A model generated the notes under the pieces. That model was given only the letters and a program-made list of their open reading frames with translations. It searched no databases and had not been told where the DNA came from. From the NCBI GenBank assembly GCA_017398555.1, contig JAFQFV010000026.1:1-64000 (forward strand): 64,000 nt of DNA, in the 5' to 3' direction. This document shows, in pieces, positions 36,022 to 45,336 of this stretch (position 1 is the first letter of the stretch; each line of letters starts with the position of its first letter). Origin of the DNA: Alistipes sp. Lineage in GTDB: Bacteria; Bacteroidota; Bacteroidia; Bacteroidales; Rikenellaceae. The position numbers were made by a program, and so were the translations under genes.

Positions 36022-37710
36022 TTATAGCTTGTTAGGGCGTTCGGCAACAGCCTCAACTGCCTTTTGAACAGAGCCGTGTAGCAGTAGTAAATTCTGCGCC
36101 TGATTGTATGGTAAATTGAGTAGTTCTACAAGCATTCGGGTGCCTCTATCCACAAGTTTTTTGTTAGACAGTTGCATATTTACCATTTTGTTTCCCATAA
36201 CGCGACCAATGCCAATCATCGCCGTTGTGGTAATCATATTGCAGACAAGTTTTTGCGCCGTTCCCGACTTCATTCGGGAGCTTCCCGTAACAAACTCCGA
36301 GCCGACAACGGTCTGGATAGCAATCTCTGCCTCGGCGGCAGCAGGGGAGTTGTAGTTTGAGGCGATAGATGCCGTAAGCAGCCCCTTCTCGCGTGCTTTA
36401 CGCAGCACACCGACCACGTAAGGGGTTGTTCCCGATGCGGCAATACCCACGACCGTATCAAGTGGTGTCGGGTTGTAGCGTTCAAGGTCGCGCCAACCCT
36501 GCTCGGTATCATCCTCAGCCCCCTCAACAGGTGTTCTGAGGGCCTTATCTCCACCGGCGATAATGCCGATGATGACCGTTGGCGGCATACCGAATGTAGG
36601 TGGGACTTCAGAGGCATCGAGCACACCGAGTCGTCCGCTTGTTCCGGCACCCATATAGAAGAGGCGACCACCCTGCTTAAGTCGCGGAATAAGCCTCTCG
36701 ACAAGTGTTTCGACAGCAGGAAGTGCTCGGCGCACAGCCTCCGCCACGCGATGATCCTCGTGGTTAATCGCCTCAAGGCAGTGGCGAACAGACATCTGCT
36801 CTAAATGGTCGTAGTATGATGGCTCCTCTGTAAACTTTCTGAATGGTTTTGGGGTTGAGTCGCAGGAGGTTGCTACAGAGGCAGAGTGGTATTTGACAAG
36901 CCCTGCCATTGGGGATTGAACTGCCTCAACAAGCTCAAAACCTGCACGCTCAACCACTCGGCGAAGCACCGCCTCGAAGTGGTATGCCACAGAGCCTACA
37001 GCATAGAGTCTGCGCTGTGAATATTGCAGCAGATTTCGCTCTACAAAGGTCTCAAAGCACTCCTCAACAAGGTTATAAATATAGTGGTCATCCAATCGTG
37101 GTGATAAAAATTTGGCAAAAGCAGCCAGATATCTGTTTGCCTGCGGCTTGCGATAGACCGCCTCAAGAATATCTGCCTGCGACAGACCATACTCCGCCTC
37201 GAATTGCTCGACAATATGGCGCGGTGCAACACCCTTGAATATATCGCTGACGAGTCGTCTGCCGAGCATAGCTCCACTACCCTCATCGCCGAGAATATAA
37301 CCGAGAGCTGCGACCTTTTTTACCGCTTCTTCGTTGCTATAACACGCTGAATTAGAGCCTGTTCCGAGAATTGCAACTATACCGTCGCCATTCGCAACTG
37401 TACCTCGTGCTGCAGCCTCCATATCGCTTGTTGCAGTAACCTGGACATCTGCAAAAAGTTCGGAGAGCATAGCGCTGAGGATAGTGCTCTTTTCGGGGGT
37501 TACGCCTGCACCATAGAAGAAGAGATTTTCGATTTTATAGTCGGCTGTTTGGGGTACAACAACCTCTTTGAGGATAGCCAAAATCTCCGCCTCTGTTCGG
37601 GCAAAGGGGTTTAGACCCTCGGTCTGGAACTGTTTTACAATGGTTGCATTGGAGTTATCTACTACGGCCCACTCGCACGAGGTTGAGCCACCATCGGCTA
37701 TAAGAATCAT
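36022..37710 (-). CDS. Sugar kinase-MurQ fusion for MurNAc salvage
   Basis: A 562-residue fusion. Residues about 1-275 are a BadF/N-acetylglucosamine-kinase-like ATPase (phosphate loops LIADGGSTSCEWAV and ILGTGSNSACY, GDEGSGAMLGR). Residues about 290-562 are MurQ, the MurNAc-6-phosphate lactyl etherase, with SIS-domain motifs FYMGAGTSGRLGVLDASE, GIAASGTTPYVVG and SSRMKSGTAQK. One chain could thus phosphorylate MurNAc and cleave the lactyl ether, giving GlcNAc-6-P. In Tannerella these are separate genes (murK, murQ) beside a transporter (murT). The start overlaps the upstream symporter stop by 4 bp. MurNAc as the kinase substrate is inferred from the fusion and context. Confidence 0.9.
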   Translation of the reverse strand: MILIADGGSTSCEWAVVDNSNATIVKQFQTEGLNPFARTEAEILAILKEVVVPQTADYKIENLFFYGAGVTPEKSTILSAMLSELFADVQVTATSDMEAAARGTVANGDGIVAILGTGSNSACYSNEEAVKKVAALGYILGDEGSGAMLGRRLVSDIFKGVAPRHIVEQFEAEYGLSQADILEAVYRKPQANRYLAAFAKFLSPRLDDHYIYNLVEECFETFVERNLLQYSQRRLYAVGSVAYHFEAVLRRVVERAGFELVEAVQSPMAGLVKYHSASVATSCDSTPKPFRKFTEEPSYYDHLEQMSVRHCLEAINHEDHRVAEAVRRALPAVETLVERLIPRLKQGGRLFYMGAGTSGRLGVLDASEVPPTFGMPPTVIIGIIAGGDKALRTPVEGAEDDTEQGWRDLERYNPTPLDTVVGIAASGTTPYVVGVLRKAREKGLLTASIASNYNSPAAAEAEIAIQTVVGSEFVTGSSRMKSGTAQKLVCNMITTTAMIGIGRVMGNKMVNMQLSNKKLVDRGTRMLVELLNLPYNQAQNLLLLHGSVQKAVEAVAERPNKL

Positions 37711-39161
37711 CTGTTATCGCGTTTAATGAGTAACACAAGGCCGATAAAGGTTATCAGCGCATTGACAATAAGCAGTTCATAGCTGAACTTGTAGCCCCCA
37801 AACCAACGCTCGGAGTTCTGTTGCAGGATATAGCATAGGATTGGCGCTACGACAGCCACAATGCCGACATACCTGCCTCGCACCTTCCACTTGGTGAAGA
37901 TTCCGAAGGCAAACAGACCCAAAATAGGGCCATAGGTATAGCTGGCAAGTGTATAGACGGCATCAATAACATTTGAACTTCCCACGTGGTGCAGTGTGCA
38001 GATGACCACAAACATAGCCACCGCCATAGCGATATGCACACCCTTACGCACCTTTGTAAGTCGCTCATCATCAAAGCGTTTCGAGCCACCCAGGACATCA
38101 ATCGTAAAGGATGTTGTAAGGGCTGTAAGTGCCGAGCCTGCGGCAGAGTATGTTGAGCTGACAAGGCCTAAAATAAAGAGCACGCCGACAATAATCGGCA
38201 TAGTCGGAGAGGTTGCCACGGTAGGGAACATATTGTCGGTTCCTGTCGGCAGATTGATACCCATACGCTCGGCAAAGCTGTAGAGGATAACACCCAAAAC
38301 GAGCAGCACAAATATTATAATAGTCTGCAGAACAGATGACACCACGAGGTTTTTCTGCGAATCGCGGTAGTTCTTGCATGCCAAGCTGCGCTGCATCATA
38401 TCCTGGTCAAGACCCGTCATTGCGATAACCGAGAAGAGGCCTGCAAGGAACTGCTTGAAGAAGTAGCGGCGGTCGTTTATATCGTCAAAGAAGAAAATGC
38501 GGCTCTTATCACTCTCTTTTACCATTGCCACCATATCTGCAAGCGACATATCGAGGCGTTGCACGACAAACCATATCGAGAGGGCGATGCTCAACACAAG
38601 GCAGACGGTCTTTAGTGTGTCGGTCCAAATCAGTGACTTCACTCCACCCTGGAAGGTGTAGAGCAGTACAAGCAGCACTGTGATTGCTCCATTGAGCCAA
38701 AATGGTAGTCCGTATGGCTCAAAGAGCAGCAGTTGCAGCACAACACAGATGAGAAACAGACGCACAGAGGCTCCCAACAGCTTGGAGATGAAGAAGAACC
38801 AGGCGCCGGTCTTGTATGCTCCCGTACCGAAACGCTCCTCAAGGTAGCCGTAGATTGAGACCAACTTCATTCGGTAGAAGAGGGGGATGAGGACAAAGGC
38901 GATGACAAAGTATCCCGTCATAAAACCCAATGCCATCTGGAAGTAGGAGAAGCTGCTGGTTGCAACCATTCCCGGCACAGATACAAAGGTTACACCCGAC
39001 ATCGCCGCGCCGACCATTGCCAGCATAACCATCCACCAACTCGATGAACGGTTACCGACAAAAAAGCCCTCATTATCTGCCCTGCGACCGGAGATATAGG
39101 CAACGGTAAACAGTAGCGCGATATAACCTAAAATGGTAGTTATAATGGTTGCAACACTCAT
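37707..39161 (-). CDS. Sodium:solute symporter, probable MurNAc transporter (MurT-like)
   Basis: A 484-residue SSS-family protein with about 13 hydrophobic segments beginning IITTILGYIALLFTVAYISG; the family segment GMVATSSFSYFQMALGF is near residue 67 and sodium-site-like residues lie in STYSAAGSALTALTTSF near 337. It is the first gene of a two-gene operon and overlaps the kinase-MurQ fusion (ATGA-type overlap), which indicates that it imports the sugar processed there, as MurT does in Tannerella. Substrate inferred only from context; sialic acid or other amino sugars are alternatives. Confidence 0.85.
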   Translation of the reverse strand: MSVATIITTILGYIALLFTVAYISGRRADNEGFFVGNRSSSWWMVMLAMVGAAMSGVTFVSVPGMVATSSFSYFQMALGFMTGYFVIAFVLIPLFYRMKLVSIYGYLEERFGTGAYKTGAWFFFISKLLGASVRLFLICVVLQLLLFEPYGLPFWLNGAITVLLVLLYTFQGGVKSLIWTDTLKTVCLVLSIALSIWFVVQRLDMSLADMVAMVKESDKSRIFFFDDINDRRYFFKQFLAGLFSVIAMTGLDQDMMQRSLACKNYRDSQKNLVVSSVLQTIIIFVLLVLGVILYSFAERMGINLPTGTDNMFPTVATSPTMPIIVGVLFILGLVSSTYSAAGSALTALTTSFTIDVLGGSKRFDDERLTKVRKGVHIAMAVAMFVVICTLHHVGSSNVIDAVYTLASYTYGPILGLFAFGIFTKWKVRGRYVGIVAVVAPILCYILQQNSERWFGGYKFSYELLIVNALITFIGLVLLIKRDNR

Positions 39162-39181
39162 ATTTTGTTAGGTTTGGTTGA

Positions 39182-39189
39182 CAAAGATA
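39182..39189 (-). promoter_or_regulatory. -7 box of the MurNAc salvage operon
   Basis: The minus strand reads TATCTTTG, a full -7 match, 20 bp before the symporter ATG. The -33 region is T/C-rich without TTTG and continues from the upstream argR terminator tail. Confidence 0.55.
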
Positions 39190-39198
39190 CTATTTTTG

Positions 39199-39241
39199 TT
39201 AAAAAGAGAAAGAGGGCTGACTAAATATTTTTAGCCAGCCC
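39199..39241 (-). terminator. Terminator of the ArgR-type gene
   Basis: GGGCTGACTAA and TTAGCCAGCCC pair over 11 bp with one mismatch; on the minus strand a T/C-rich tail ending in T5 follows. It sits between argR and the salvage operon promoter. Confidence 0.7.
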
Positions 39242-39267
39242 CATCTTTTCGGCAGAAAATCAGTCCG

Positions 39268-39735
39268 TTATGCCTTTTTCAGAGATGGAAAAAGTTTGCA
39301 CAGAGTCTCAAAGACACTCTTATGCTCAGTGCCCTCTCTAAGTACCAAAATAATGGTGTTATCTCCTGCTACAGAGCCTAAAATATCGGACGATTTGTAG
39401 TTATCGACAACAACACCCACAGCGTTGGCATAACCCGACTTGGTGGCGATAACACAGATGTTTGCAGAGAACTTAACACCCAAAACAATATCTCCAAAAT
39501 TTGAAGGAGTGACCTCTACGTGTGGTGTCAGATGCTCTGCTGAGACGTAGATATAGCCCCTCTCTGGATGAGGTATTTTGGATATATTTATCTCCTTAAA
39601 GTCACGAGAGAGTGTGCTCTGCGTGGAGTGAACACCGCGCTTTGCCAAATGCCCAATAAGCTCCTCTTGGGAGCTAATCAGCTCCTCTGCAATAATCTGC
39701 TTAATAAGAGCCAAACGATCCTTTTTCTTTCCCAT
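39268..39735 (-). CDS. argR: Arginine repressor family protein
   Basis: A 155-residue ArgR: N-terminal winged helix (ELIGHLAKRGVHSTQSTLSRDFKEI) and C-terminal hexamerisation and arginine-binding domain with GDNT (AGDNTIILVLREG). ArgR represses arginine synthesis genes when arginine is abundant. No arginine gene lies beside it. I placed the start at 39735 (MGKKKDRL) because a -7 box at 39762-39769 falls inside the longer in-frame extension. Divergent from nadB. Confidence 0.9.
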   Translation of the reverse strand: MGKKKDRLALIKQIIAEELISSQEELIGHLAKRGVHSTQSTLSRDFKEINISKIPHPERGYIYVSAEHLTPHVEVTPSNFGDIVLGVKFSANICVIATKSGYANAVGVVVDNYKSSDILGSVAGDNTIILVLREGTEHKSVFETLCKLFPSLKKA

Positions 39736-39761
39736 AATTCCCAAATTCAACCAAATATCCA

Positions 39762-39769
39762 CAAATATA
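39762..39769 (-). promoter_or_regulatory. -7 box of the ArgR-type gene
   Basis: The minus strand reads TATATTTG, a full -7 match, 26 bp before the chosen start. No -33 box at the right distance. Confidence 0.4.
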
Positions 39770-39870
39770 GACAAATTTTTTCAAAAATAGAATTAAATAT
39801 ATCTTTTTTGGCTAAAAAAGTTGAAAAACTGCATATTTTCTCAAGTGACACTCTATTAGGTCAAGATGAT

Positions 39871-39902
39871 TTTGGAACTCTTGCAGATAATTCCTATCTT
39901 CG
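39871..39902 (+). promoter_or_regulatory. Promoter of nadB
   Basis: TTTG (39871-39874), a 20-bp spacer and TATCTTCG (39895-39902), one base off the -7 consensus. The expected start near 39908 supports the nadB ATG at 39926 over an upstream in-frame ATG at 39866. Confidence 0.55.
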
Positions 39903-39925
39903 TGGCGAAAATATACCTACAAGCA

Positions 39926-41485
39926 ATGAAAAGCGATTTTTTGGTAATTGGTTCTGGATCTGCAGGTTTGAGCTTCGCTCTGAAGGCTGCAAAGGTCGGA
40001 AAGGTGACTATTGTCACCAAAGGAGAACTTGTCGAGTGTAACACCAACTATGCTCAAGGTGGCATCTGTTCTGTAACCTATCTGCCCGACACATTCGAGA
40101 AACACATTGAGGATACCCTTATCTGTGGCGCAGGTAAGTGTGACCGTGAGGCCGTTGAGCTTGTTGTTCGCAACGCTCCGGAGGCTGCAAAAGATCTGAT
40201 TGAGTGGGGTACTCGTTTTGACAAGACCAAAGATGGTCTGTTTGACCTGCACCGTGAGGGTGGTCACTCCGAGCACCGTATTCTCCACCACGCAGACCTT
40301 ACAGGTGCGGAGATTGAGCGCGCACTGATTGAGAGTGTCAAGGCTGACCCGAATATCACAATTTTGGAGCACCACTTTGCCATTGACCTGCTCACACAGC
40401 ACCATTTGGGTGAGATTGTAACACGTCACACAAGAGGCCTTGCCTGCTTTGGCGCCTATGTACTTGACACAGAGAGTGACGAGATTAAGACCATTCTTGC
40501 CAAGTTTACCGTCGTCGCTGCGGGTGGTTGCGGAAACATCTACAACACTACAACCAATCCTACCGTTGCTACAGGAGATGGTATCGCCATGTGTCACCGT
40601 GCAAAGGCGATTACCAAGAATATGCAGTACATTCAGTTCCACCCAACAGCCCTCTACCATCCCGGCGAGCGCCCATCATTCCTCATTACCGAGGCAATGC
40701 GTGGCTATGGTGCGATTTTGAAGCTCCAGAATGGCAAGGAGTTTATGGACAAGTACCATCCGATGAAATCACTCGCTCCGCGTGATGTTGTAGCCCGCTC
40801 GATAGACCACGAGCTCAAGATTCGCGGCGAGGAGTTTGTCTATCTCGATGTTACCCACATGCCTGCCGAGCAGACCAAGCAACACTTCCCGAACATCTAC
40901 GAGAAGTGCCTCTCTATCGGTATCGACATCACCAAGCAGATGATTCCTGTCTGCCCTGCGGCGCACTACTGCTGTGGCGGAGTGGTGGTAGATAGCAATG
41001 GTGAGTCATCTATCCGCCGCCTATATGTTCTCGGCGAGAGCTCTTGCACAGGCCTTCACGGTGCAAATCGTCTTGCATCCAACTCGCTTACCGAGGCTAT
41101 TGTATATGCCGACCGTGCGGCAAAGCATACATCAAAACTTGTAGATAAGGTCGATTTCCAGGAGGGTATTCCTGATTGGGACTTCGAGGGCACTGCCGAG
41201 GCAGAGGAGATGGTGCTCGTGCTTCAGAACCGTCGAGAGTTGCAGGCGATTATGTCAAACTATGTCGGTATTGTCCGCTCGAACTTGCGTCTTGAGCGCG
41301 CGATGAAGCGACTTGCAATTATTTGGCAGGAGACCGAGGGGCTCTATAACCGCACAAAGCCTTGCCGTGAGCTCTGCGAGCTGAGAAATATGACCGCTGT
41401 GGCATACCTTACAATCAAGCAGGCGAAGGAGTGCAAGGAGTCTGTCGGACTGCACTACACTATCGACTATCCACCAGTGAAATAA
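39926..41485 (+). CDS. nadB: L-aspartate oxidase
   Basis: NadB oxidises L-aspartate to iminoaspartate, the substrate of NadA, using FAD with fumarate or O2 as acceptor. The 519-residue protein has the FAD strand FLVIGSGSAGLSFALKAA at the N terminus, TNYAQGGICSV near 38, FHPTALYHPGERPSFLITEA near 235 and the succinate-dehydrogenase-type C-terminal helical domain. nadA is 26 kb away. prfC follows after 15 bp. Confidence 0.96.
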   Translation: MKSDFLVIGSGSAGLSFALKAAKVGKVTIVTKGELVECNTNYAQGGICSVTYLPDTFEKHIEDTLICGAGKCDREAVELVVRNAPEAAKDLIEWGTRFDKTKDGLFDLHREGGHSEHRILHHADLTGAEIERALIESVKADPNITILEHHFAIDLLTQHHLGEIVTRHTRGLACFGAYVLDTESDEIKTILAKFTVVAAGGCGNIYNTTTNPTVATGDGIAMCHRAKAITKNMQYIQFHPTALYHPGERPSFLITEAMRGYGAILKLQNGKEFMDKYHPMKSLAPRDVVARSIDHELKIRGEEFVYLDVTHMPAEQTKQHFPNIYEKCLSIGIDITKQMIPVCPAAHYCCGGVVVDSNGESSIRRLYVLGESSCTGLHGANRLASNSLTEAIVYADRAAKHTSKLVDKVDFQEGIPDWDFEGTAEAEEMVLVLQNRRELQAIMSNYVGIVRSNLRLERAMKRLAIIWQETEGLYNRTKPCRELCELRNMTAVAYLTIKQAKECKESVGLHYTIDYPPVK

Positions 41486-41500
41486 CGGATAAAACAAAAT

Positions 41501-43084
41501 ATGACTTTACAAGAAGAGATTACAAGAAGACGAACATTTGCCGTCATTGCCCACCCGGATGCCGGAAAGACAACACTTACAGAGAAGTTGCTGCTCTTTG
41601 GTGGTGCAATCCATGTCGCAGGAGCGGTAAAGAGCAATAAGATTAAGAAGGGAGCCACTTCAGACTTTATGGAGATTGAGCGACAGAGAGGTATCTCGGT
41701 TGCCACATCCGTAATGGGTTTTGAGTATAAAGATATCAAAATCAATATCCTTGACACCCCGGGTCACGAGGACTTTGCCGAGGATACATATCGTACCCTG
41801 ACAGCCGTAGATGCGGTAATTATCGTTATCGACGGTGCAAAGGGTGTTGAGTCGCAGACCCGCAAGCTGATGAATGTATGCCGTATGCGCAACACCCCTG
41901 TTATGGTCTTTGTAAATAAGCTTGACCGTCCATGTAAGGATCCGTTTGACCTGCTTGACGAGATTGAGAACGAGTTGCAGATTCGTGTGCGCCCGCTCTC
42001 ATTTCCTATCTCAAGTGGCCCATCATTTAAGGGTGTCTATAACCTCTATGAGCACAATATCAACCTCTTCACCTCTGACGAGCGCCAGACAGCCGATGCA
42101 CAGACCGTGCAGTTTGACGACATCTCCTCATCTGCGCTGGATGAGTTGATTACAGAGCGCTATGCAAATCAGCTGCGTGAGGATATCGACCTTGTTGAGG
42201 GCGTCTATGAGCAGTTTGACCGCGAGCAGTACCTTGCAGGTCGTTTGGCCCCTGTCTTCTTCGGCTCGGCGGTAAATAATTTCGGTGTGCGTGAGCTTTT
42301 GGAGTGCTTTATCCGCATCGCTCCATCTCCACGCCCATCGACAACACAGAGCAGAATTGTTGAGCCAAATGAGGCAAAGCTGACCGGTTTTATCTTCAAG
42401 ATTCACGCAAATATGGACCCGAACCACCGCGACCGTATTGCCTTTATGAAGATATGCTCAGGAACCTTCGAGCGTAATAAAAACTACCTCCACGTACCTA
42501 CCGGCAAGAGCCTTAAGTTCTCATCTCCAACTGCATTTATGGCGGAGAAGAAGTCTGTTATCGACTTTGCCTACCCGGGAGATATTGTCGGTCTGCACGA
42601 TACGGGCAACTTCAAGATTGGAGATACATTCACCGAGGGTGAGAAACTCAAATTTACCGGTATCCCGTCATTCTCACCAGAGCTGTTCCGATATATCGAA
42701 AATGCCGACCCAATGAAGTTCAAGCAGCTTGCAAAGGGTATCGACCAGCTGATGGATGAGGGTGTGGCACAGCTCTTCGTCTCTTCACTCAATGGCCGTA
42801 AGATTATCGGTACTGTAGGAGCTTTGCAGTTTGAGGTTATTGAGTACCGTCTGGAGCACGAGTATGGTGCAAAGTGCCGCTGGGAGCCAATCTCAATACA
42901 TAAGGCTTGCTGGATTGAGAGCGATAATGCCGAGCAACTTGCCGACTTTAAGCGTCGCAAGCACGCCAATATGGCTGTCGATAAGCATGGTCGCGATGTC
43001 TTCCTTGCAGATACAAGCTACTCGCTCGCTCTGGCGCAGGAGAAGTTTCCGGATATTTGTTTCCACTTCACCTCCGAATTTTAA
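41501..43084 (+). CDS. prfC: Peptide chain release factor 3
   Basis: RF3 is a translational GTPase that removes RF1/RF2 from the ribosome after termination. The 527-residue protein has G1 [16 protein letters not shown]3 [14 protein letters not shown] and G4 NKLDRP, then the RF3-specific C-terminal domains. The stop codon directly borders the palindromic element at 43085-43212, which carries its terminator. Probably cotranscribed with nadB. Confidence 0.97.
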   Translation: MTLQEEITRRRTFAVIAHPDAGKTTLTEKLLLFGGAIHVAGAVKSNKIKKGATSDFMEIERQRGISVATSVMGFEYKDIKINILDTPGHEDFAEDTYRTLTAVDAVIIVIDGAKGVESQTRKLMNVCRMRNTPVMVFVNKLDRPCKDPFDLLDEIENELQIRVRPLSFPISSGPSFKGVYNLYEHNINLFTSDERQTADAQTVQFDDISSSALDELITERYANQLREDIDLVEGVYEQFDREQYLAGRLAPVFFGSAVNNFGVRELLECFIRIAPSPRPSTTQSRIVEPNEAKLTGFIFKIHANMDPNHRDRIAFMKICSGTFERNKNYLHVPTGKSLKFSSPTAFMAEKKSVIDFAYPGDIVGLHDTGNFKIGDTFTEGEKLKFTGIPSFSPELFRYIENADPMKFKQLAKGIDQLMDEGVAQLFVSSLNGRKIIGTVGALQFEVIEYRLEHEYGAKCRWEPISIHKACWIESDNAEQLADFKRRKHANMAVDKHGRDVFLADTSYSLALAQEKFPDICFHFTSEF

Positions 43085-43212
43085 TTTTGTTGTGATAGTG
43101 GGGCATCTATCTCCGCTAACAAAAAAATCCGACAATGGCTGTACGTTTTAGTACTATCCATCGTCGGATTTTTTGTGCCGAGCGGAGTATCTGCCCCACT
43201 CTGACAACAAAA
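43085..43212. repeat. Palindromic hairpin element, family A
   Basis: A 128-bp imperfect palindrome that begins at the base after the prfC stop. The ends are TTTTGTTGT and ACAACAAAA; inside are AGTGGGGCA/TGCCCCACT, CTCCGCT/AGCGGAG and an inner stem AAAAAATCCGAC/GTCGGATTTTTT with GTAC...GTAC at the tip. Unlike a simple terminator, it pairs over almost its full length. Its size and layout match family B elements, but the sequence is unrelated. The inner stem and T run form a strong terminator. Confidence 0.75.
43121..43174. terminator. Inner terminator of the family A element (prfC)
   Basis: AAAAAAATCCGACAATGG pairs with CCATCGTCGGATTTTTT with one mismatch around a 19-base loop that itself contains GTAC/GTAC. 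It has A and T runs on both sides and can act in both directions. Confidence 0.8.
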
Positions 43213-43249
43213 TAACCATTGTAGAATTTTATGGATGTGCTACCAAGTT

Positions 43250-43402
43250 GCACGCCGATTAATATGTGTACTCATTTGTCGTCAAAATACGGTAGTGGGT
43301 GCGCATCACAAAAGAAACCCCTTTGGGATAGTAGTAAAACCTACAGCCCAAAGGGGTTTACTTTTAGGGATGTGCGACTAATGCCGTATTTTCACGGCAA
43401 AT
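43250..43402. repeat. Palindromic hairpin element, family B, copy 2
   Basis: The core 43274-43402 (129 bp) has ends ATTTGTCGTCAAAATACGG and CCGTATTTTCACGGCAAAT, and the left flank 43250-43273 matches 396-419 of copy 1. The central stem AAACCCCTTTGGG/CCCAAAGGGGTTT is a perfect 13 bp, replacing CCCGGATGGG/CCCATTCGGG of copy 1. It ends 10 bp after the pckA stop (minus strand), the same place relative to a gene end as copy 1. Confidence 0.8.
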
Positions 43403-43412
43403 GCACAACAAA

Positions 43413-45023
43413 TTACTCAAGAACTGGACCTGCCGCTACAAGTGCCTTACCAGCCTCGTTAGTAGTGTACTTGCCGAAGTTCTTGATGAAACGGCCAGCG
43501 AGGTCAGCAGCCTTAACCTCCCACTCCTTAGCGTCAGCGTAAGTGTCGCGAGGGTCGAGGATTGCAGGATCTACACCTGGAAGAGCTGTTGGAACCTCGA
43601 AGTTGAATACAGGGATAGTCTTGGTAGGAGCCTTAAGGATAGCACCATCGAGGATAGCGTCGATAATACCACGAGTATCGCGGATTGAGATACGCTTACC
43701 TGTACCATTCCAACCTGTGTTTACGAGGTATGCCTTAGCACCGCTCTTCTCCATACGCTTAACCAGCTCCTCAGCGTACTTTGTTGGGTGCAGCTCAAGG
43801 AATGCCTGACCGAAGCAAGCAGAGAATGTTGGAGTAGGCTCGGTGATACCACGCTCTGTACCTGCAAGCTTAGCAGTAAAGCCAGAGAGGAAGTAGTACT
43901 GAGTCTGATCCGGAGTAAGGATAGATACCGGAGGCAGTACGCCGAATGCGTCAGCAGAGAGGAAGATAACATTCTTCGCAGCCGGAGCAGCTGACTTAGG
44001 GCGAACGATGTTCTCGATGTGGTCGATAGGATAAGATACACGAGTGTTCTCGGTAACGCTCTTATCGTTGAAGTCGATCTTACCGTTAGCATCAACAGTT
44101 ACGTTCTCGAGCAGAGCGTTGCGACGGATAGCGTTGTAGATATCTGGCTCAGACTCCTTATCGAGCTTAATAACCTTTGCATAGCAACCACCCTCGAAGT
44201 TGAAGATACCGTTGTCATCCCAACCGTGCTCGTCATCACCGATAAGCTGGCGCTTAGGGTCTGTAGAGAGGGTTGTCTTACCTGTACCAGAGAGACCGAA
44301 GAAGATAGCAGTCTCACCCTTCTCGTTAGTGTTTGCAGAGCAGTGCATAGAAGCGATGCCCTTAAGTGGAAGGTAGTAGTTCATCATAGAGAACATACCC
44401 TTCTTCATCTCACCACCATACCAAGTGTTGATGATAACCTGCTCACGAGATGAGATGTTGAATACTACAGCTGTCTCAGAGTTAAGACCCAGCTCCTTGT
44501 AGTTCTCAACCTTAGCCTTAGAAGCGTTGTAAACTACGAAATCAGGCTCGAAGTTCTCAAGCTCAGCCTCAGTTGGGCGGATGAACATGTTCTTAACAAA
44601 GTGAGCCTGCCAAGCAACCTCCATGATGAAACGAACAGCCATACGAGTATCCTCGTTAGCGCCGCAGAAACCATCTACAACGAACAGACGCTTGCCAGAG
44701 AGCTCCTTCTGAGCGATAGCCTTAAGAGCTGCCCAAGACTCCTCAGAGCAAGGCTTGTTGTCGTTCTTGTACTCCTCAGAAGTCCACCATACAGTATCCT
44801 TAGAGTTCTCATCCATTACGATGAACTTGTCCTTAGGAGAACGACCTGTATAAACACCGGTCATTACGTTTACTGCGCCAAGCTCAGTGTTCTGACCCTT
44901 GTCAAAGCCTGTCAAACCCTCCTTAGTCTCCTCCTCGAAGAGAACCTCGTAAGATGGATTGTAAACTACCTCTGTCACGCCAGAGATACCATACTTCAAT
45001 AAATCTTCTTTCTTAAAAGCCAT
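43413..45023 (-). CDS. pckA: Phosphoenolpyruvate carboxykinase (ATP)
   Basis: PckA interconverts oxaloacetate and PEP with ATP/ADP. In Bacteroidales it often works towards oxaloacetate in the CO2-fixing succinate route. The 536-residue protein has the kinase-1a P-loop [15 protein letters not shown] (about residue 240), the metal motif GDDEHGWDD and Arg/Lys-rich substrate segments ([19 protein letters not shown]). Codon use is strongly biased, as for an abundant enzyme. Its 5' leader carries a stem-loop at the predicted start of the mRNA, and a hairpin element follows the stop. Confidence 0.97.
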   Translation of the reverse strand: MAFKKEDLLKYGISGVTEVVYNPSYEVLFEEETKEGLTGFDKGQNTELGAVNVMTGVYTGRSPKDKFIVMDENSKDTVWWTSEEYKNDNKPCSEESWAALKAIAQKELSGKRLFVVDGFCGANEDTRMAVRFIMEVAWQAHFVKNMFIRPTEAELENFEPDFVVYNASKAKVENYKELGLNSETAVVFNISSREQVIINTWYGGEMKKGMFSMMNYYLPLKGIASMHCSANTNEKGETAIFFGLSGTGKTTLSTDPKRQLIGDDEHGWDDNGIFNFEGGCYAKVIKLDKESEPDIYNAIRRNALLENVTVDANGKIDFNDKSVTENTRVSYPIDHIENIVRPKSAAPAAKNVIFLSADAFGVLPPVSILTPDQTQYYFLSGFTAKLAGTERGITEPTPTFSACFGQAFLELHPTKYAEELVKRMEKSGAKAYLVNTGWNGTGKRISIRDTRGIIDAILDGAILKAPTKTIPVFNFEVPTALPGVDPAILDPRDTYADAKEWEVKAADLAGRFIKNFGKYTTNEAGKALVAAGPVLE

Positions 45024-45071
45024 AGTTTTTGATATTTAATGATTTAACCTCTTAATTTTCTGTTTAACCCC

Positions 45072-45109
45072 GGAAAAAAGGCACCCTTTCACATAAGCCC
45101 CTTTTTTCC
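45072..45109 (-). promoter_or_regulatory. 5'-leader stem-loop of pckA
   Basis: GGAAAAAAGG (45072-45081) and CCTTTTTTCC (45100-45109) form a perfect 10-bp stem with an 18-base loop. It lies at the very start of the predicted pckA mRNA (start near 45110), about 50 bases before the ATG. It may protect the 5' end; no T run follows, so attenuation is less likely. Confidence 0.55.
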
Positions 45110-45114
45110 CGATG

Positions 45115-45122
45115 CAAAGATA
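45115..45122 (-). promoter_or_regulatory. -7 box of pckA
   Basis: The minus strand reads TATCTTTG. Twenty bases upstream is a T run instead of TTTG. The leader is about 87 nt and contains the stem-loop. Confidence 0.55.
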
Positions 45123-45289
45123 TTGCTAATTTTTGAATTGTGAAAAAAATAACAAAGAAATTTGTATATAATAGGTGAAATTATATATTTTCGGCCTCTT
45201 TGAGAATTATTTGGGCGAGGATTTTGTAGTCAATTTCTGACCAATCACACCATAAAATTTACTATTCACAACAAAAAGAGTTTGCCACC

Positions 45290-45320
45290 TTTGCAGAGAT
45301 GTCAAAAATTGTTACTTTTG
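45290..45320 (+). promoter_or_regulatory. Promoter of the HemW-like gene
   Basis: TTTG (45290-45293), 19 bp and TACTTTTG (45313-45320): a full match. The start near 45325 leaves a leader of about 12 nt before the ATG at 45337. Confidence 0.72.
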
Positions 45321-45336
45321 TAGAAAAGTGTATCAA

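Noticed and set aside
37976..37991. CACGTGG near 37983 as a third parS
   Set aside because: The outer arms do not match TGTTn/nAACA. The CACGTG cores near 24378 and 46918 fail for the same reason.
39917..40660. Minus-strand open frame (247 codons) opposite nadB
   Set aside because: Fully antisense to conserved L-aspartate oxidase motifs and has no independent support.
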